From positions 1 through 64,000 of the forward strand of contig NZ_BJVJ01000028.1 in assembly GCF_007989085.1 (NCBI RefSeq): a stretch of DNA of 64,000 bases, written 5' to 3'. A program made the position numbers and the translations under genes. Positions 40,047 to 50,508 of the stretch are shown piece after piece (position 1 is the stretch's first letter; every line of letters starts with the position of its first letter). The DNA comes from Pseudonocardia sulfidoxydans NBRC 16205. Lineage in GTDB: Bacteria > Actinomycetota > Actinomycetes > Mycobacteriales > Pseudonocardiaceae. The notes beneath the pieces are model-generated. The model had not been told where the DNA came from, searched no databases, and saw only the letters and a list, made by a program, of their open reading frames with translations.

Positions 40047-43040
40047 GTGCTCTCGCCGGCCCACGCCCCCGAGACCGACGGGACCACAACGGACCCGGAA
40101 CCGCCGGGCGGGCCCCGCCGGATCGGCCCCGCGCACTGGGCCCTCGTCCTCGGCCTCCTCACGATCCTCTGCGCCGTCGCGTTCCCCCTCGCGCCGGTCA
40201 CCCAGCCGCAGACCACGTACACATGGGACGCGGTCGACGGCCCCGCAGCCATCCCGCTCATGCCCTACCAACCGACGTCGCTGCAGGTCACCGTCGGTTG
40301 CGGCGCGGTCCGCACCGCCGCACCGGGCACCACGCTGCTGCGGACGGTCCCGCCGCGCACCGACCCGGGCGCCGAACCTCTCGCCGGCCTGGAGCTGACG
40401 GCCGGCCCCGCGCTGACGGTGCGCTCGGCGGGGGTGGACGTCGGCACCGTCGACGTGCCCGCGGCCGACTGCACCGTCACCGTCACCTCCGGCGTCACAG
40501 CGACACAGGTGCTGGTCGACGGCCGGCCCGTACTGACCGCCGAGGGCGACCTCCGGCCGGCCGTGGCCGGTGCGTTCGCCGATGTCGACGCCGGGCAGTC
40601 GCTGAGCCTCGTCGCCGACACCCGGTGGGAGACGACGATCTCCCCGCTCAAGGCCGCGATCGGCGTCGTCTGCCTGGCCGCGCTCGTCGGGACGCTGATC
40701 GCGCTGGCCCGGTGCGACCGCGCCGCCCGGCCCCCGGTGCGGCTCGTCGCGACGCCCCGGCGACCGCGTGTCGTCGACGCCGCCGTGACCCTCGTGCTGC
40801 TCGGCTGGTGGTGGATCGGGCCCGTCACCGTCGACGACGGCTACATCGCCGGGATCGTCCGGGGCCGCGCAGCCGACGGGTTCATCGGCAACGGCTACCG
40901 CTGGCTCAACGCCCCCGAGGCGCCGTTCAGCTGGTTCTACGAGCTCTACGCGCCGTGGTCGGAGGTGTCGGCGTCGACCCTGTGGATGCGGCTGCCGTCG
41001 ACACTGCTCGGCCTGGGTTGCTGGCTGCTGCTGTCGCGGGCCGTGCTGCCCCGCCTCGGCGTCGCGTTCCGGCGGCGCGGCGTGCCGTGGATCGCCGCGG
41101 CAGCCTTCGCGTCGTGGTGGCTGCCGTTCAACCTGGGGATGCGGCCCGAGCCGTGGGTGGCCGTCGGCGCCCTGGCGGTGCTCGTCGCCGTCGAGCGGGC
41201 GGTCGCCGGGCGCGCCGTGCTGCCGCTGGCCGTCGCGCTCCTGTTCGCGGGCGCCACGACAGCCGTCACCCCCGGCGGGATCATCGCCTACGCCCCGATC
41301 CTCGCCGCGGTGCTGCCGCTGGTCAGGCTGCTGCGCGCCCGTCGCGACCTGCACGTCCTGCCGCTCGTCGCCGGGCTGCTCGGGGCCACCGCCGCGCCGG
41401 TGCTGCTGATGTTCGCCGACCAGAGCCTCGCCGCGGTGCTCGAGTCGGTGCGGGTGCGGCGCGAGATCGGCGGCGACGTCCCGTGGTCACAGGAGTACGA
41501 GCGCTACGCGCTGCTGCTGACCGTCGACAACTTCCAGGGCGCCATCGGCAGACGCGCCCCCGTCCTGCTGACGCTGCTCGCCGCGGCGGCCGCGGTGTGG
41601 TCGGTGGCGGGCCGCAACCGGGCCGGGCTCGCGGCGGGCCCCGTGCGGCGCCTCGTCGTCGCGTTCGTGCTCAGCCTCGTGTGCCTGACGGCGACACCGA
41701 CGAAATGGACCCAGCAGTTCGGGGTCCTCGCCGGGCTCGGGGCAGCGGTGCTGACCGTGGCCGTCGTCGGCTGGACGACGTCGGCGCTGCGGGTGCGCAC
41801 CCGCGGCCGGTCGCTGCTGCCGGTGCTCGCCGCGACCGCGGCGCTGGCCGCGGCGGGCTCCCTGATCCTGGCCGGCCGCGACCTGTGGCCGTACGTCTCC
41901 GGCTGGTACCCGACCGAATGGGGACTGCACCCGCCCGGGCTCGTAGGCCGCAGCCTGTCATCGTTGTGGCTGGTCGCCGGCGTGCTGACGATCGTGGTCG
42001 TCGGCGGGACCGCGGTCTGGCGGGCCGCCGCGCCGTCGGGACCACCGGTCACCCGGGCCGGCGCGCCCCGCCGCGTCCCCGCACCCGGCTGGATCGCCCT
42101 CGGGCTGGCCGTCGCGGTGCTGCTCCTGCAGGTCGCCGGGTTCACCCGGTCCGCCCTCGAGCACCCCGGCGCCTACACCCTGGCCGCCGACGCCGCCGCC
42201 ACCGTCGCCGGCGACCCCTGCGGACTGCAGTCACACCTGCTCGTCGAGACCGACCCCGGCGCCGGGCAGCTCACCACGGTCGGACCGCTCACCACGACCG
42301 CACCCACCGCGGCCGCCGACGTCGGCGGGCGGCTCGTGCCCGGCATCGCCGTCGCCGGCGGCGGCGTCACCCCCTGGTTCGCCCTCGACCCCGCGCAGCG
42401 CTCCGGCGACCTCCCCGTCGTCACCACCCTCAGCGGCACCCCCGGCGACGCCACACTCGTCGCCGAGTTCGCCGCCGGCCCCGGCCAGCCCCCACTCGCC
42501 CGCCAGGACGTCACCACCGACGCCGCCCGCCCCGCCGACGTCCGGCTCGTCGCCCCTGCGGGCGCCGCCGTCGTGCGGCTCGTCGTCGAGACCGGCGACG
42601 GCCCACCGGGCACCGAGGTCGCCTCGCTCCCCCGCGTCCCGCGCCTGACCCCGATGGCGACGCTGCTGCCCCGGGGCACGTCGGCGATCCTCGACTGGCC
42701 CGTCGCCTTCACCTTCGGCTGCCTGCAGCCCGCACTGCTGCGTGACGGCTCCGCCGGCCTCCCCGAGTGGCGCGTCGCCCCGGCCGCCACCGACCCGTCG
42801 GCCGGCATCACCTACTCGCCCACCTACGGTGGCCCGTTCGCCGCGCCCCGGCTGCTGGTCACCGAGCAACGGCTCCCCGTCTACCTCGCCGGTGAACCCG
42901 TCTCCGAGCCCGTCCGGCTCTACCGATGGGTTGCGGCACAGGACTTCACGACACTCGCACCCGTGGTCACCGACCGTGATGCCTGGGGATGGCATTCTGA
43001 CGGGAGAGTTCGGACGGCGTCGGCCCGGACGACCGGTTGA
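40047..43040 (+). CDS. emb: Emb-family arabinosyltransferase (single copy in the window)
   Basis: The 997-residue protein matches the EmbA/B/C family (about 1090 in mycobacteria). It is a GT-C enzyme that extends arabinan with decaprenyl-phosphoryl-arabinose. The catalytic pair is in VTVDDGYIAGIVRG (D263 and D264). The following WFYELYAPWSEVSASTLWMR and LPSTLLGLGCWLLLSRAVLP are strongly family-like. About thirteen helices and a C-terminal beta-rich, carbohydrate-binding-like domain (residues 700-997) are visible. One copy instead of three suggests a generalist enzyme. Its stop overlaps an in-frame TTG of the next frame, but that gene starts later. Confidence 0.94.
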   Translation: MLSPAHAPETDGTTTDPEPPGGPRRIGPAHWALVLGLLTILCAVAFPLAPVTQPQTTYTWDAVDGPAAIPLMPYQPTSLQVTVGCGAVRTAAPGTTLLRTVPPRTDPGAEPLAGLELTAGPALTVRSAGVDVGTVDVPAADCTVTVTSGVTATQVLVDGRPVLTAEGDLRPAVAGAFADVDAGQSLSLVADTRWETTISPLKAAIGVVCLAALVGTLIALARCDRAARPPVRLVATPRRPRVVDAAVTLVLLGWWWIGPVTVDDGYIAGIVRGRAADGFIGNGYRWLNAPEAPFSWFYELYAPWSEVSASTLWMRLPSTLLGLGCWLLLSRAVLPRLGVAFRRRGVPWIAAAAFASWWLPFNLGMRPEPWVAVGALAVLVAVERAVAGRAVLPLAVALLFAGATTAVTPGGIIAYAPILAAVLPLVRLLRARRDLHVLPLVAGLLGATAAPVLLMFADQSLAAVLESVRVRREIGGDVPWSQEYERYALLLTVDNFQGAIGRRAPVLLTLLAAAAAVWSVAGRNRAGLAAGPVRRLVVAFVLSLVCLTATPTKWTQQFGVLAGLGAAVLTVAVVGWTTSALRVRTRGRSLLPVLAATAALAAAGSLILAGRDLWPYVSGWYPTEWGLHPPGLVGRSLSSLWLVAGVLTIVVVGGTAVWRAAAPSGPPVTRAGAPRRVPAPGWIALGLAVAVLLLQVAGFTRSALEHPGAYTLAADAAATVAGDPCGLQSHLLVETDPGAGQLTTVGPLTTTAPTAAADVGGRLVPGIAVAGGGVTPWFALDPAQRSGDLPVVTTLSGTPGDATLVAEFAAGPGQPPLARQDVTTDAARPADVRLVAPAGAAVVRLVVETGDGPPGTEVASLPRVPRLTPMATLLPRGTSAILDWPVAFTFGCLQPALLRDGSAGLPEWRVAPAATDPSAGITYSPTYGGPFAAPRLLVTEQRLPVYLAGEPVSEPVRLYRWVAAQDFTTLAPVVTDRDAWGWHSDGRVRTASARTTG

Positions 43041-43102
43041 CCCCGGCGTCGACGACGTCCGACAGCCGCGTGACACAGACGAAGCAAAGGACGTTCTGCC
43101 GC

Positions 43103-45043
43103 ATGCCCGCTTCCGCCGGCACCACCGAGATCCCGCGCACGGCAGCGACCGGCACGACCGCCGACCCCGCCGCCGACCCCTCGGCGACCGACGAACCGGG
43201 GGGCGCCCGCCGGCTGCTGATCCAGCGCGGCCTCTTCGACGGGCCGTCGCCGCTCGTCCCCGAGGACCTCTACTCGGTCGTCGAGCGCGGCAACGCACGA
43301 CGTGAGCGCGGCCGCGTGGTCCTCACCCCCGACAGCCTGCTCACCACCAACGCCTACTTCGGCCGCGTCCACGCCACCTACTGGCAGCGCTGGACCGACG
43401 TCACCGAGCTGCAGGTCTCGCTCGTCGTCAGCGGGTCCGGCCGGATCCGGGTCATGGCGTCGGACACCAACCGCATCCCGCGCATCGCCGCGGCCCAGGA
43501 CGTCTCCGAGGCGAACGCCGTCACGCTGCGCTTCGACGTGAAGCTGGACCGTTTCATGGACGGCGGTGGCCTCTGGCTCGAGCTGAGCACCGGTGGCGAC
43601 GAGCTCACCGTCTCCGACGTCCGCTGGTCGGTCGCCGAGGTGGCGGCGCCGCGGCCCGCGTCGATGGTGATCTGCACGTTCAACCGCGTCGACGACTGCC
43701 TCAACACCCTCGAGGCGCTGGCCGACGACCCCGGGGCACTCGCGGCGATCCGCACGGTCTACGTCGTCGACCAGGGCAGCGACCCCGTCGAGTCCCGGCC
43801 GCGTTTCGAAACGGTCGCGGCCCGCTTCGGCGACCAGCTCGTCTACATCCGCCAGCCCAACCTCGGCGGCGCGGGCGGGTTCACCCGCGGCCTGTTCGAG
43901 GTGGCCGGCGGCGCGGACGCGAACGCCGACACCGTCTTCATGGACGACGACGTCCTGCTCGAGCCGGAGATCCTCATCCGGCTCACGGCGTTCGCGAACC
44001 GCACGCGCAACCCGATGATCGTCGGCGGCCAGATGCTCAATTTGCTGCACCCCAGCAGGCTGCACATCAGCGCGGAGTACGCGGTCCCCGAGAAGCTGCT
44101 CGCCGGCCAGCCCGTCGAGGACGGCATGCACGACGCGATGCTGCTGGGCGTCGACGAGGAGGGCCTGCCGCACGTCGTCGAACGACGCGTCGACACCGAG
44201 TACAACGGCTGGTGGTCCTGCCTGATCCCGGCCGAGGTGGTCCGGCAGATCGGCTACCCGCTGCCGATGTTCTTCCAGTGGGACGACGTCGAGTACGGCT
44301 ACCGTGCCCGCGCCCACAACATCCCCACGGTCTCCCTCCCGGGTGCGGCGGTCTGGCACGCCGACTTCGGATGGAAGGACTGGGACGAGTGGCACCGGTA
44401 CTTCAACATCCGCAACGCGATGGTCACGGCCGCGTTGCACACCGGATTCTCCACGCGCACGGTCGGCCGACAGCTCACGCAGATGCTGGGCCAGTACCTC
44501 GTCGGGATGCAGTACGGGCTGGCCGCGACGCTGCTGCAGGCCGTCGAGGACTTCCTGCGTGGTCCGGAGATCATGGCCGACGGCTCCGCCGCCGCCGCGG
44601 CGGAGATCCGGCGCATCCGCGCCCAGTACCCCGAGACGAAGATGCACCCGGTCGGTGACGTCGAGCAGGACTTCCGCGACCTACAGGTCGTCCGTCCCGT
44701 CGGCCCGCCCGGACTGCCCCGCGCGACGTGGCTCAAGCGTGCCGCGTACCTGGCACTCGACCGTGCGAAGGGCCGTACCGGCTACGTCACCGCGGGCGAC
44801 GCGCACTGGTGGCACACGTCGACCTTCTCGAAGGCGTACGTCACCGACATGTCCGAGGGCGGCGTGCGTATCCGCACCCGCGACCGGGCGCTGGCGGCCG
44901 AGCTGGCCAAGCGGGGTGCCCGCACGCTGCGCCGGCTGCAGAAGGAGGCACCGTCGGTGGTGGAGAGCTACCGGGCGGCGATGCCGGAGCTGACGAGCCG
45001 GGAGAACTGGGCCCGGCTGTACGGGGTCGACGAGCAGGCCTGA
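43103..45043 (+). CDS. GlfT2-type galactofuranosyltransferase paralogue
   Basis: The 646-residue protein has the full GlfT2 layout: an N-terminal beta-sandwich (TTNAYFGRVHATYWQRWTDV), the GT2 domain with MVICTFNRVDDCLNTL, QPNLGGAGGFTRGL, metal motif FMDDDVLLEPE (D281-D283), catalytic WDDVEYGYR (W393-D395) and metal histidine H419 (AVWHADFGW). A C-terminal helical domain follows. The sandwich is more divergent than in the canonical copy at 45125. Substrate choice (Galf or another hexofuranose) is unknown. ATG at 43103 follows AAGGA by about twelve bases. It is downstream of emb. Confidence 0.88.
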   Translation: MPASAGTTEIPRTAATGTTADPAADPSATDEPGGARRLLIQRGLFDGPSPLVPEDLYSVVERGNARRERGRVVLTPDSLLTTNAYFGRVHATYWQRWTDVTELQVSLVVSGSGRIRVMASDTNRIPRIAAAQDVSEANAVTLRFDVKLDRFMDGGGLWLELSTGGDELTVSDVRWSVAEVAAPRPASMVICTFNRVDDCLNTLEALADDPGALAAIRTVYVVDQGSDPVESRPRFETVAARFGDQLVYIRQPNLGGAGGFTRGLFEVAGGADANADTVFMDDDVLLEPEILIRLTAFANRTRNPMIVGGQMLNLLHPSRLHISAEYAVPEKLLAGQPVEDGMHDAMLLGVDEEGLPHVVERRVDTEYNGWWSCLIPAEVVRQIGYPLPMFFQWDDVEYGYRARAHNIPTVSLPGAAVWHADFGWKDWDEWHRYFNIRNAMVTAALHTGFSTRTVGRQLTQMLGQYLVGMQYGLAATLLQAVEDFLRGPEIMADGSAAAAAEIRRIRAQYPETKMHPVGDVEQDFRDLQVVRPVGPPGLPRATWLKRAAYLALDRAKGRTGYVTAGDAHWWHTSTFSKAYVTDMSEGGVRIRTRDRALAAELAKRGARTLRRLQKEAPSVVESYRAAMPELTSRENWARLYGVDEQA

Positions 45044-45056
45044 CGCCCGAGGTTCA

Positions 45057-45109
45057 CGAACGAACGGCACAGTGGCGCAACTGAGTTGCGCGACTGTGCC
45101 GTTCGTTCG
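45057..45109. repeat. Palindromic repeat family A, copy 3, between convergent glfT2-type genes
   Basis: CGAACGAACGGCACAGT at 45057-45073 pairs with ACTGTGCCGTTCGTTCG at 45093-45109, and GCGCAA pairs with TTGCGC inside, leaving only a G/G mismatch and a five-base loop. Placed between two convergent stops, it could act as a bidirectional terminator. Confidence 0.88.
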
Positions 45110-45124
45110 TTCGGGTAGGCGCGA

Positions 45125-47113
45125 TCAGTCCTCGAAGATCTGCTTCCAGCCCTCGCGGCTGGTCAGCGTCGGCTGCGCCTCCCGATAGCGACGCTGCAGC
45201 TCCGGCCAGCGCTTGCCGATCTCGCGCAGCTGCTGCCCCGACTTCTTCAGCTGCGCGGCGAACAGCGCGCGGTCACGGCGGCGGAAGGTGACGCCGCGGC
45301 CGTCGGGCGTCGAGACCGTGGCCGAGTCGAGGTGCGCCAGGACGTACCAGTGCGCCTTGCGCGACGGCACGTTGCGCTGCGGCACGTCGTGGTGCGCCGG
45401 GTTGGGCGGGCGCAGGTTGGCCACCACGGCCCGGCCCAGCATCTTCACGGCCGACTTCGCGTCGCGCGGCGCGGCCGGGAACACCTGCGCGGCCAGCTCG
45501 TCGAGCTCCGCGAGCGGGACCTGCGAGGCCGAGTCGAGCGGGCGGCCGTCGTCGAACTCGGCGCGCTTGGCCCGGATCTCCGGCAGCACCGTCGGCAGCG
45601 TCGGGAACAGCGCCTCCGGGCCCGCGAGGAAGTCGCGCAACGCCATGTCCTGCAACGCCATCGCCGAGTACTCCATCAGGAGCAGGTGGCGCAGGCTGCG
45701 CTTGAACGTGTCGATCAGCAGGGCCCGCGGGTTGGCCGGGCCGTGCAGCGCCGCCGCGACGAAACGGTTGCGGTAGTGGAAGTACGCCTGCCAGTCACTG
45801 GTGTCGTCCTTCTCCAGGAACGACATGTGCCAGATCGCGATACCCGGCACCGTCGCGGTGCGGTAGCCGCGGGAGCGGGCCCGCAGGCCGTACTCGGCGT
45901 CGTCCCACTTGATGAACAGCGGCAGCGGCAGGCCCAGGTCCTCCGCGACCGAACGCGGGATCAGGCACATCCACCACGCGTTGTAGTCGACGTCGGTGCG
46001 CGAGTGCAGCCACGGGGTGCTCCGCAGCGGCTGGTCGGCGAGGTCGTGGTGCGGCTCGGTGTCGGGGGCGTTGCGCCACAGGAAGGCGTTGCGGTCGACG
46101 ACCTCGCCCATCGTCGACAGCTGCGACCGCGACTGCAGCGACAGCATCTGCCCGCCGACGAGCATCGGGCTGCGCGCGAACCGCGAGAACGCGACCGCGC
46201 GGAGCACCGAGTCGGGCTCCAGCAGGATGTCGTCGTCCATGAACAGGATCTGCTCGCAGTCGGTCGACCCGAGCGCCTCGTACATGACGCGCGCGTAGCC
46301 GCCGGAACCGCCGAGGTTGGGCTGGTCGATGATCCGCAGCCGACCGCCGAGGCGCGCGGCGGCCGTCTCGAAGCCGTCGGCGTCGCGGACCTTCCGGGTG
46401 CCCTGGTCGGGCAGGATCACGGCCGTGACCTCGGCGAGCACCGCCGGGTCCTCACCGATCGCGGTCAACGTGGCGACGCAGTCGGCGGGCCGGTTGAACG
46501 TCGGCATCCCGATGGTGACAGCGGCGCGACCCGGTGCGGGGCGGTCGGCGAACCAGCCGCCCTCCAGCAGCGTCAGCTCGGCGTCGTCGGTGACCAGGTC
46601 GAACCAGTACCAGCCGCCGTCCTCGAACGGCGTGAGGTCGAGCGCCAGGTCCACCTCGCGGCGCCCCTCGACCACCTCGCCCCCGACGTAGATGTGCGTG
46701 CCGTCGGCCTTCGTCCGGTAGACCTCGACGCGGCCCGCGCCCTCCAGCGTCAGCCGCAGGTGCACCTCGGTGAGGATGGACCAGCGTCGCCAGTAGCCGG
46801 CCGCGAACGCGTTGAAGTACGCGCCGAACGAGACCTCGGAGCGGGCCGGCACCGCCGCCGACGTCCGCGACAGCACCCGCAACCGGCGGCGCCCACGCTG
46901 ACCGAGCGTGAGCGTCACGGGCTGCGACGTGTCGCCCGGCCCTGGCTCCTCCGTGGCGATCTTCGCGCCGGAGCCCTCGTCGACGTACAGCGCGCGCACC
47001 CGCACCGGGTCGCCCGCCCGCGGCAGGATCACCCTCTGGAGCAGGCCGGGCGCGCTGTCGGCGGCCTCGTCGGAGACGGGGCGCGTGGTCGGGTCGGTGG
47101 CGAGCTCGGTCAT
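45125..47113 (-). CDS. glfT2: Galactofuranosyltransferase GlfT2
   Basis: The 662-residue protein is the clear counterpart of Rv3808c: LLQRVILPRAGDPVRVRALY at the start, SEVSFGAYFNAFAAGYWRRW, IGMPTFNRPADCVATL, QPNLGGSGGYARVMYEAL, metal motif FMDDD (residues 291-295), WDDAEYGLRAR (residues 403-413) and H429 in IWHMSFLEKDD. It polymerises alternating beta-1,5/1,6 galactofuranose on the lipid-linked acceptor. Start ATG at 47113 is chosen by homology to the mycobacterial start. Downstream it faces the paralogue across the family A palindrome. Confidence 0.96.
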   Translation of the reverse strand: MTELATDPTTRPVSDEAADSAPGLLQRVILPRAGDPVRVRALYVDEGSGAKIATEEPGPGDTSQPVTLTLGQRGRRRLRVLSRTSAAVPARSEVSFGAYFNAFAAGYWRRWSILTEVHLRLTLEGAGRVEVYRTKADGTHIYVGGEVVEGRREVDLALDLTPFEDGGWYWFDLVTDDAELTLLEGGWFADRPAPGRAAVTIGMPTFNRPADCVATLTAIGEDPAVLAEVTAVILPDQGTRKVRDADGFETAAARLGGRLRIIDQPNLGGSGGYARVMYEALGSTDCEQILFMDDDILLEPDSVLRAVAFSRFARSPMLVGGQMLSLQSRSQLSTMGEVVDRNAFLWRNAPDTEPHHDLADQPLRSTPWLHSRTDVDYNAWWMCLIPRSVAEDLGLPLPLFIKWDDAEYGLRARSRGYRTATVPGIAIWHMSFLEKDDTSDWQAYFHYRNRFVAAALHGPANPRALLIDTFKRSLRHLLLMEYSAMALQDMALRDFLAGPEALFPTLPTVLPEIRAKRAEFDDGRPLDSASQVPLAELDELAAQVFPAAPRDAKSAVKMLGRAVVANLRPPNPAHHDVPQRNVPSRKAHWYVLAHLDSATVSTPDGRGVTFRRRDRALFAAQLKKSGQQLREIGKRWPELQRRYREAQPTLTSREGWKQIFED

Positions 47114-47247
47114 CAGGGGTGAGCCTCGGTCCTCTGCTGCTCGACGTCGGGCGTGCGCGTCCACCGGTGGTGGTCGCGGCACCGAGGGTAGCGACGGACC
47201 CCGCTCACCCCGGGTCGGGGCGCGCCGTCGGGGTCACGTCGTCGTTG

Positions 47248-48966
47248 TCAGGTAGCCGAGGTCTCGCCCCGCACGATGCGGTCGCCGCACGACGCCCGAG
47301 GCGTCGCGCGCTGCGCCGCGTCGGCCGCCTCGGCACGCACCGCCCACTCCCGCAGCCGCGCCATCGTCGCCTCGTCAGGCACCAGATCGCGCCGGACCCA
47401 GTTCCCGCCGCCGTTGGGCGACGGCCCGATCAGCAGATAGTCGGCCTGGAACCGCGGATCGGCGTCGAACGCCATCTGCGTGCGGAACTCGCCGTGGGAG
47501 CGGATGAACGACGGCTTCACCTCGTCGAAGACGTAGTCGCGCACCGCCGCCCAGTTCTTCTCCGCCCAGAACGCGGCGATCGTCGGCTCGGCCAGCCCGG
47601 CGCCGTCGATCAGCAGCGACCGGCCCGCCAGCGCGCCGCCGCCGATCTCGGGCGCGAAGAACGTCGACTTCTGCAGTCCGAGGATGTCGGCGTAGCCGTT
47701 GAACTCCCAGCCCGTGTTCACGACGATCAGGCACATCGGCGCCGTCGGCGCGTCACGGAACGTCTGCGCGGAACCGACCCACCCGACACCGGAGAACACC
47801 GCGGCGACGACCGCGACCAGCGCGACGGTCAGCCGGCCACGCACCCGCAGCCCACCCAGGACGTCGACGGCCGCCAGGGCCACGACGAACGCGCCCAGCG
47901 CCCACACGGGCGTCGCGAACCGGTACTGCTCCATCCAGTCCGGGACGAGCACGCCGAAGGCGACGAGCCCCAGCCCGAGCGGCACCAGCAGCGCGACGAT
48001 CGCCGTTCGCACCGGCGCCGGGCGCATCAGCGCGGCACCGACCAGCACCGCGCCGACCAGCACCCCCGACCAGCCCGCGTACGCCACCAGCTCGGTGACC
48101 TTGCCGAACCCCGCGACCGTGGGCAGCCCCTGCGACTTCGCGACGGCCGTCGTCGGCAGCAGCTGGTGGAACGTCGACCAGCGCCACAGCAGGTAGAGAC
48201 CGAACGGGACCACGAACGCGACCACCGACAGCGACACCGTGAGCAGCGACCGCACGAACCCGCCGCGACGCAGCAGCAGGAGCGCGACCAGCGGGAACGC
48301 CCCCGCGTAGATCATCCCCTCGGGCCGGGTCAGCGCCGCCAGCGCGGCGAGCAGCCCGCAGCCGACCGCCGTACCGACCGAGGTGACCCGCTCCCGCGCC
48401 GACGCCCGGACCAGGAGCGCCCCGATCCAGGCCACCGCGAGGGCGAGCAGCGCGTTCTCCAGGCCCGAGACGCACCAGATGACGAACGACGGGACCGCCG
48501 ACGCGAGCGCCCCCGCCAGGACCGTGACGACGACCGGGCGGCGCGACACCGCCGACGCCGCCGCGTAGAACGCCGAGAACACCCCGGCGACGCACAGCAC
48601 GGCCAGCGCCTTCGGGAACGCGACGTAGTCCGGGACGCCGAACCAGGCACCGTGGTCGAACAGCCCCAACCAGTGCCCGACGACGAGCAGCCCCAGCCAT
48701 GCCGGGTTCGACCAGCCCTCGACGGGCGGCAGCCCCGCCTGCAGCACGGGGCCGGCGCCGGTGGCGACCGAGCGGGCGTAGGCGAACGTGATGCCGGCGT
48801 CGTCGACCTCCCAGCGTCCGTAGACGAGGGCGTGCAGAACGAACAGGGCCGTCGGGACCAGGACGGCGGGGACACCCCACAGCAGGCGACCGCGGCGACG
48901 GGGCGGCTCGGCCTCGGGTCCGGGGGCGTCGAGCGGCCGAGCGACGACCTCGGCGGTGTCCGTCAT
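47248..48966 (-). CDS. GT-C-type membrane protein, candidate arabinosyltransferase (AftB-like position)
   Basis: The 572-residue protein has about ten membrane helices and a C-terminal soluble domain. After the first helix it reads RWEVDDAGITFAYARSVATG and GPVLQAGLPPVEGWSNPAWL. This DD motif followed by a G-G-P...E..SNP loop resembles AftB (Rv3805c), whose catalytic DD lies in the same place. In mycobacteria aftB lies in the glfT2-glf cluster, which supports the assignment, but the similarity is partial and other GT-C functions are possible. Confidence 0.65.
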   Translation of the reverse strand: MTDTAEVVARPLDAPGPEAEPPRRRGRLLWGVPAVLVPTALFVLHALVYGRWEVDDAGITFAYARSVATGAGPVLQAGLPPVEGWSNPAWLGLLVVGHWLGLFDHGAWFGVPDYVAFPKALAVLCVAGVFSAFYAAASAVSRRPVVVTVLAGALASAVPSFVIWCVSGLENALLALAVAWIGALLVRASARERVTSVGTAVGCGLLAALAALTRPEGMIYAGAFPLVALLLLRRGGFVRSLLTVSLSVVAFVVPFGLYLLWRWSTFHQLLPTTAVAKSQGLPTVAGFGKVTELVAYAGWSGVLVGAVLVGAALMRPAPVRTAIVALLVPLGLGLVAFGVLVPDWMEQYRFATPVWALGAFVVALAAVDVLGGLRVRGRLTVALVAVVAAVFSGVGWVGSAQTFRDAPTAPMCLIVVNTGWEFNGYADILGLQKSTFFAPEIGGGALAGRSLLIDGAGLAEPTIAAFWAEKNWAAVRDYVFDEVKPSFIRSHGEFRTQMAFDADPRFQADYLLIGPSPNGGGNWVRRDLVPDEATMARLREWAVRAEAADAAQRATPRASCGDRIVRGETSAT

Positions 48967-49024
48967 GCGCGGAAGTCTGGCAGGTACCGCGGCGCCGAGG
49001 TGGGACCCCCGCGCCGGTCCCGGC

Positions 49025-49200
49025 GCGCAACCTCACCGTCGTCGCGGCGGCCTCGAAGAGCAGTCCGGTTGCGGCCGGAACCTCCGCGCGCAACCCCACC
49101 GTCGTCGCGGCGGGCCCCGGAGAGCAGTGGGGTTGCGGCCGAAACCCCGCGCGCAACCTCACCGTCGTCCGGCGTCGCCCCGGCAGCGGTCAGGTTGCGC
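49025..49200. repeat. Three tandem copies of palindromic repeat family B
   Basis: Elements of 50-51 bp lie at 49025-49074, 49088-49138 and 49151-49200, at about 63-bp spacing. Each begins GCGCAACC and ends GGTTGCGG or GGTTGCGC, with a shared core CACCGTCGTC. The arms pair imperfectly. They fill the 247-bp gap upstream of the gene at 48966 and downstream of glf. Confidence 0.87.
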
Positions 49201-49213
49201 GCGGGCGGGACAG

Positions 49214-50503
<1,290 letters not shown>

Positions 50504-50508
50504 CTAGC

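Noticed and set aside
43037-43102. TTG at 43037 as start of the GlfT2 paralogue, coupled to emb by TTGA overlap
   Set aside because: TTG starts are rare, and the added 22 residues are not protein-family-like; the ATG at 43103 has an AAGGA site.
49025-49200. Regular repeats resembling a CRISPR array
   Set aside because: Units are palindromic along their whole length, the intervening 12-13 bp are too short for spacers, and no cas genes are present.
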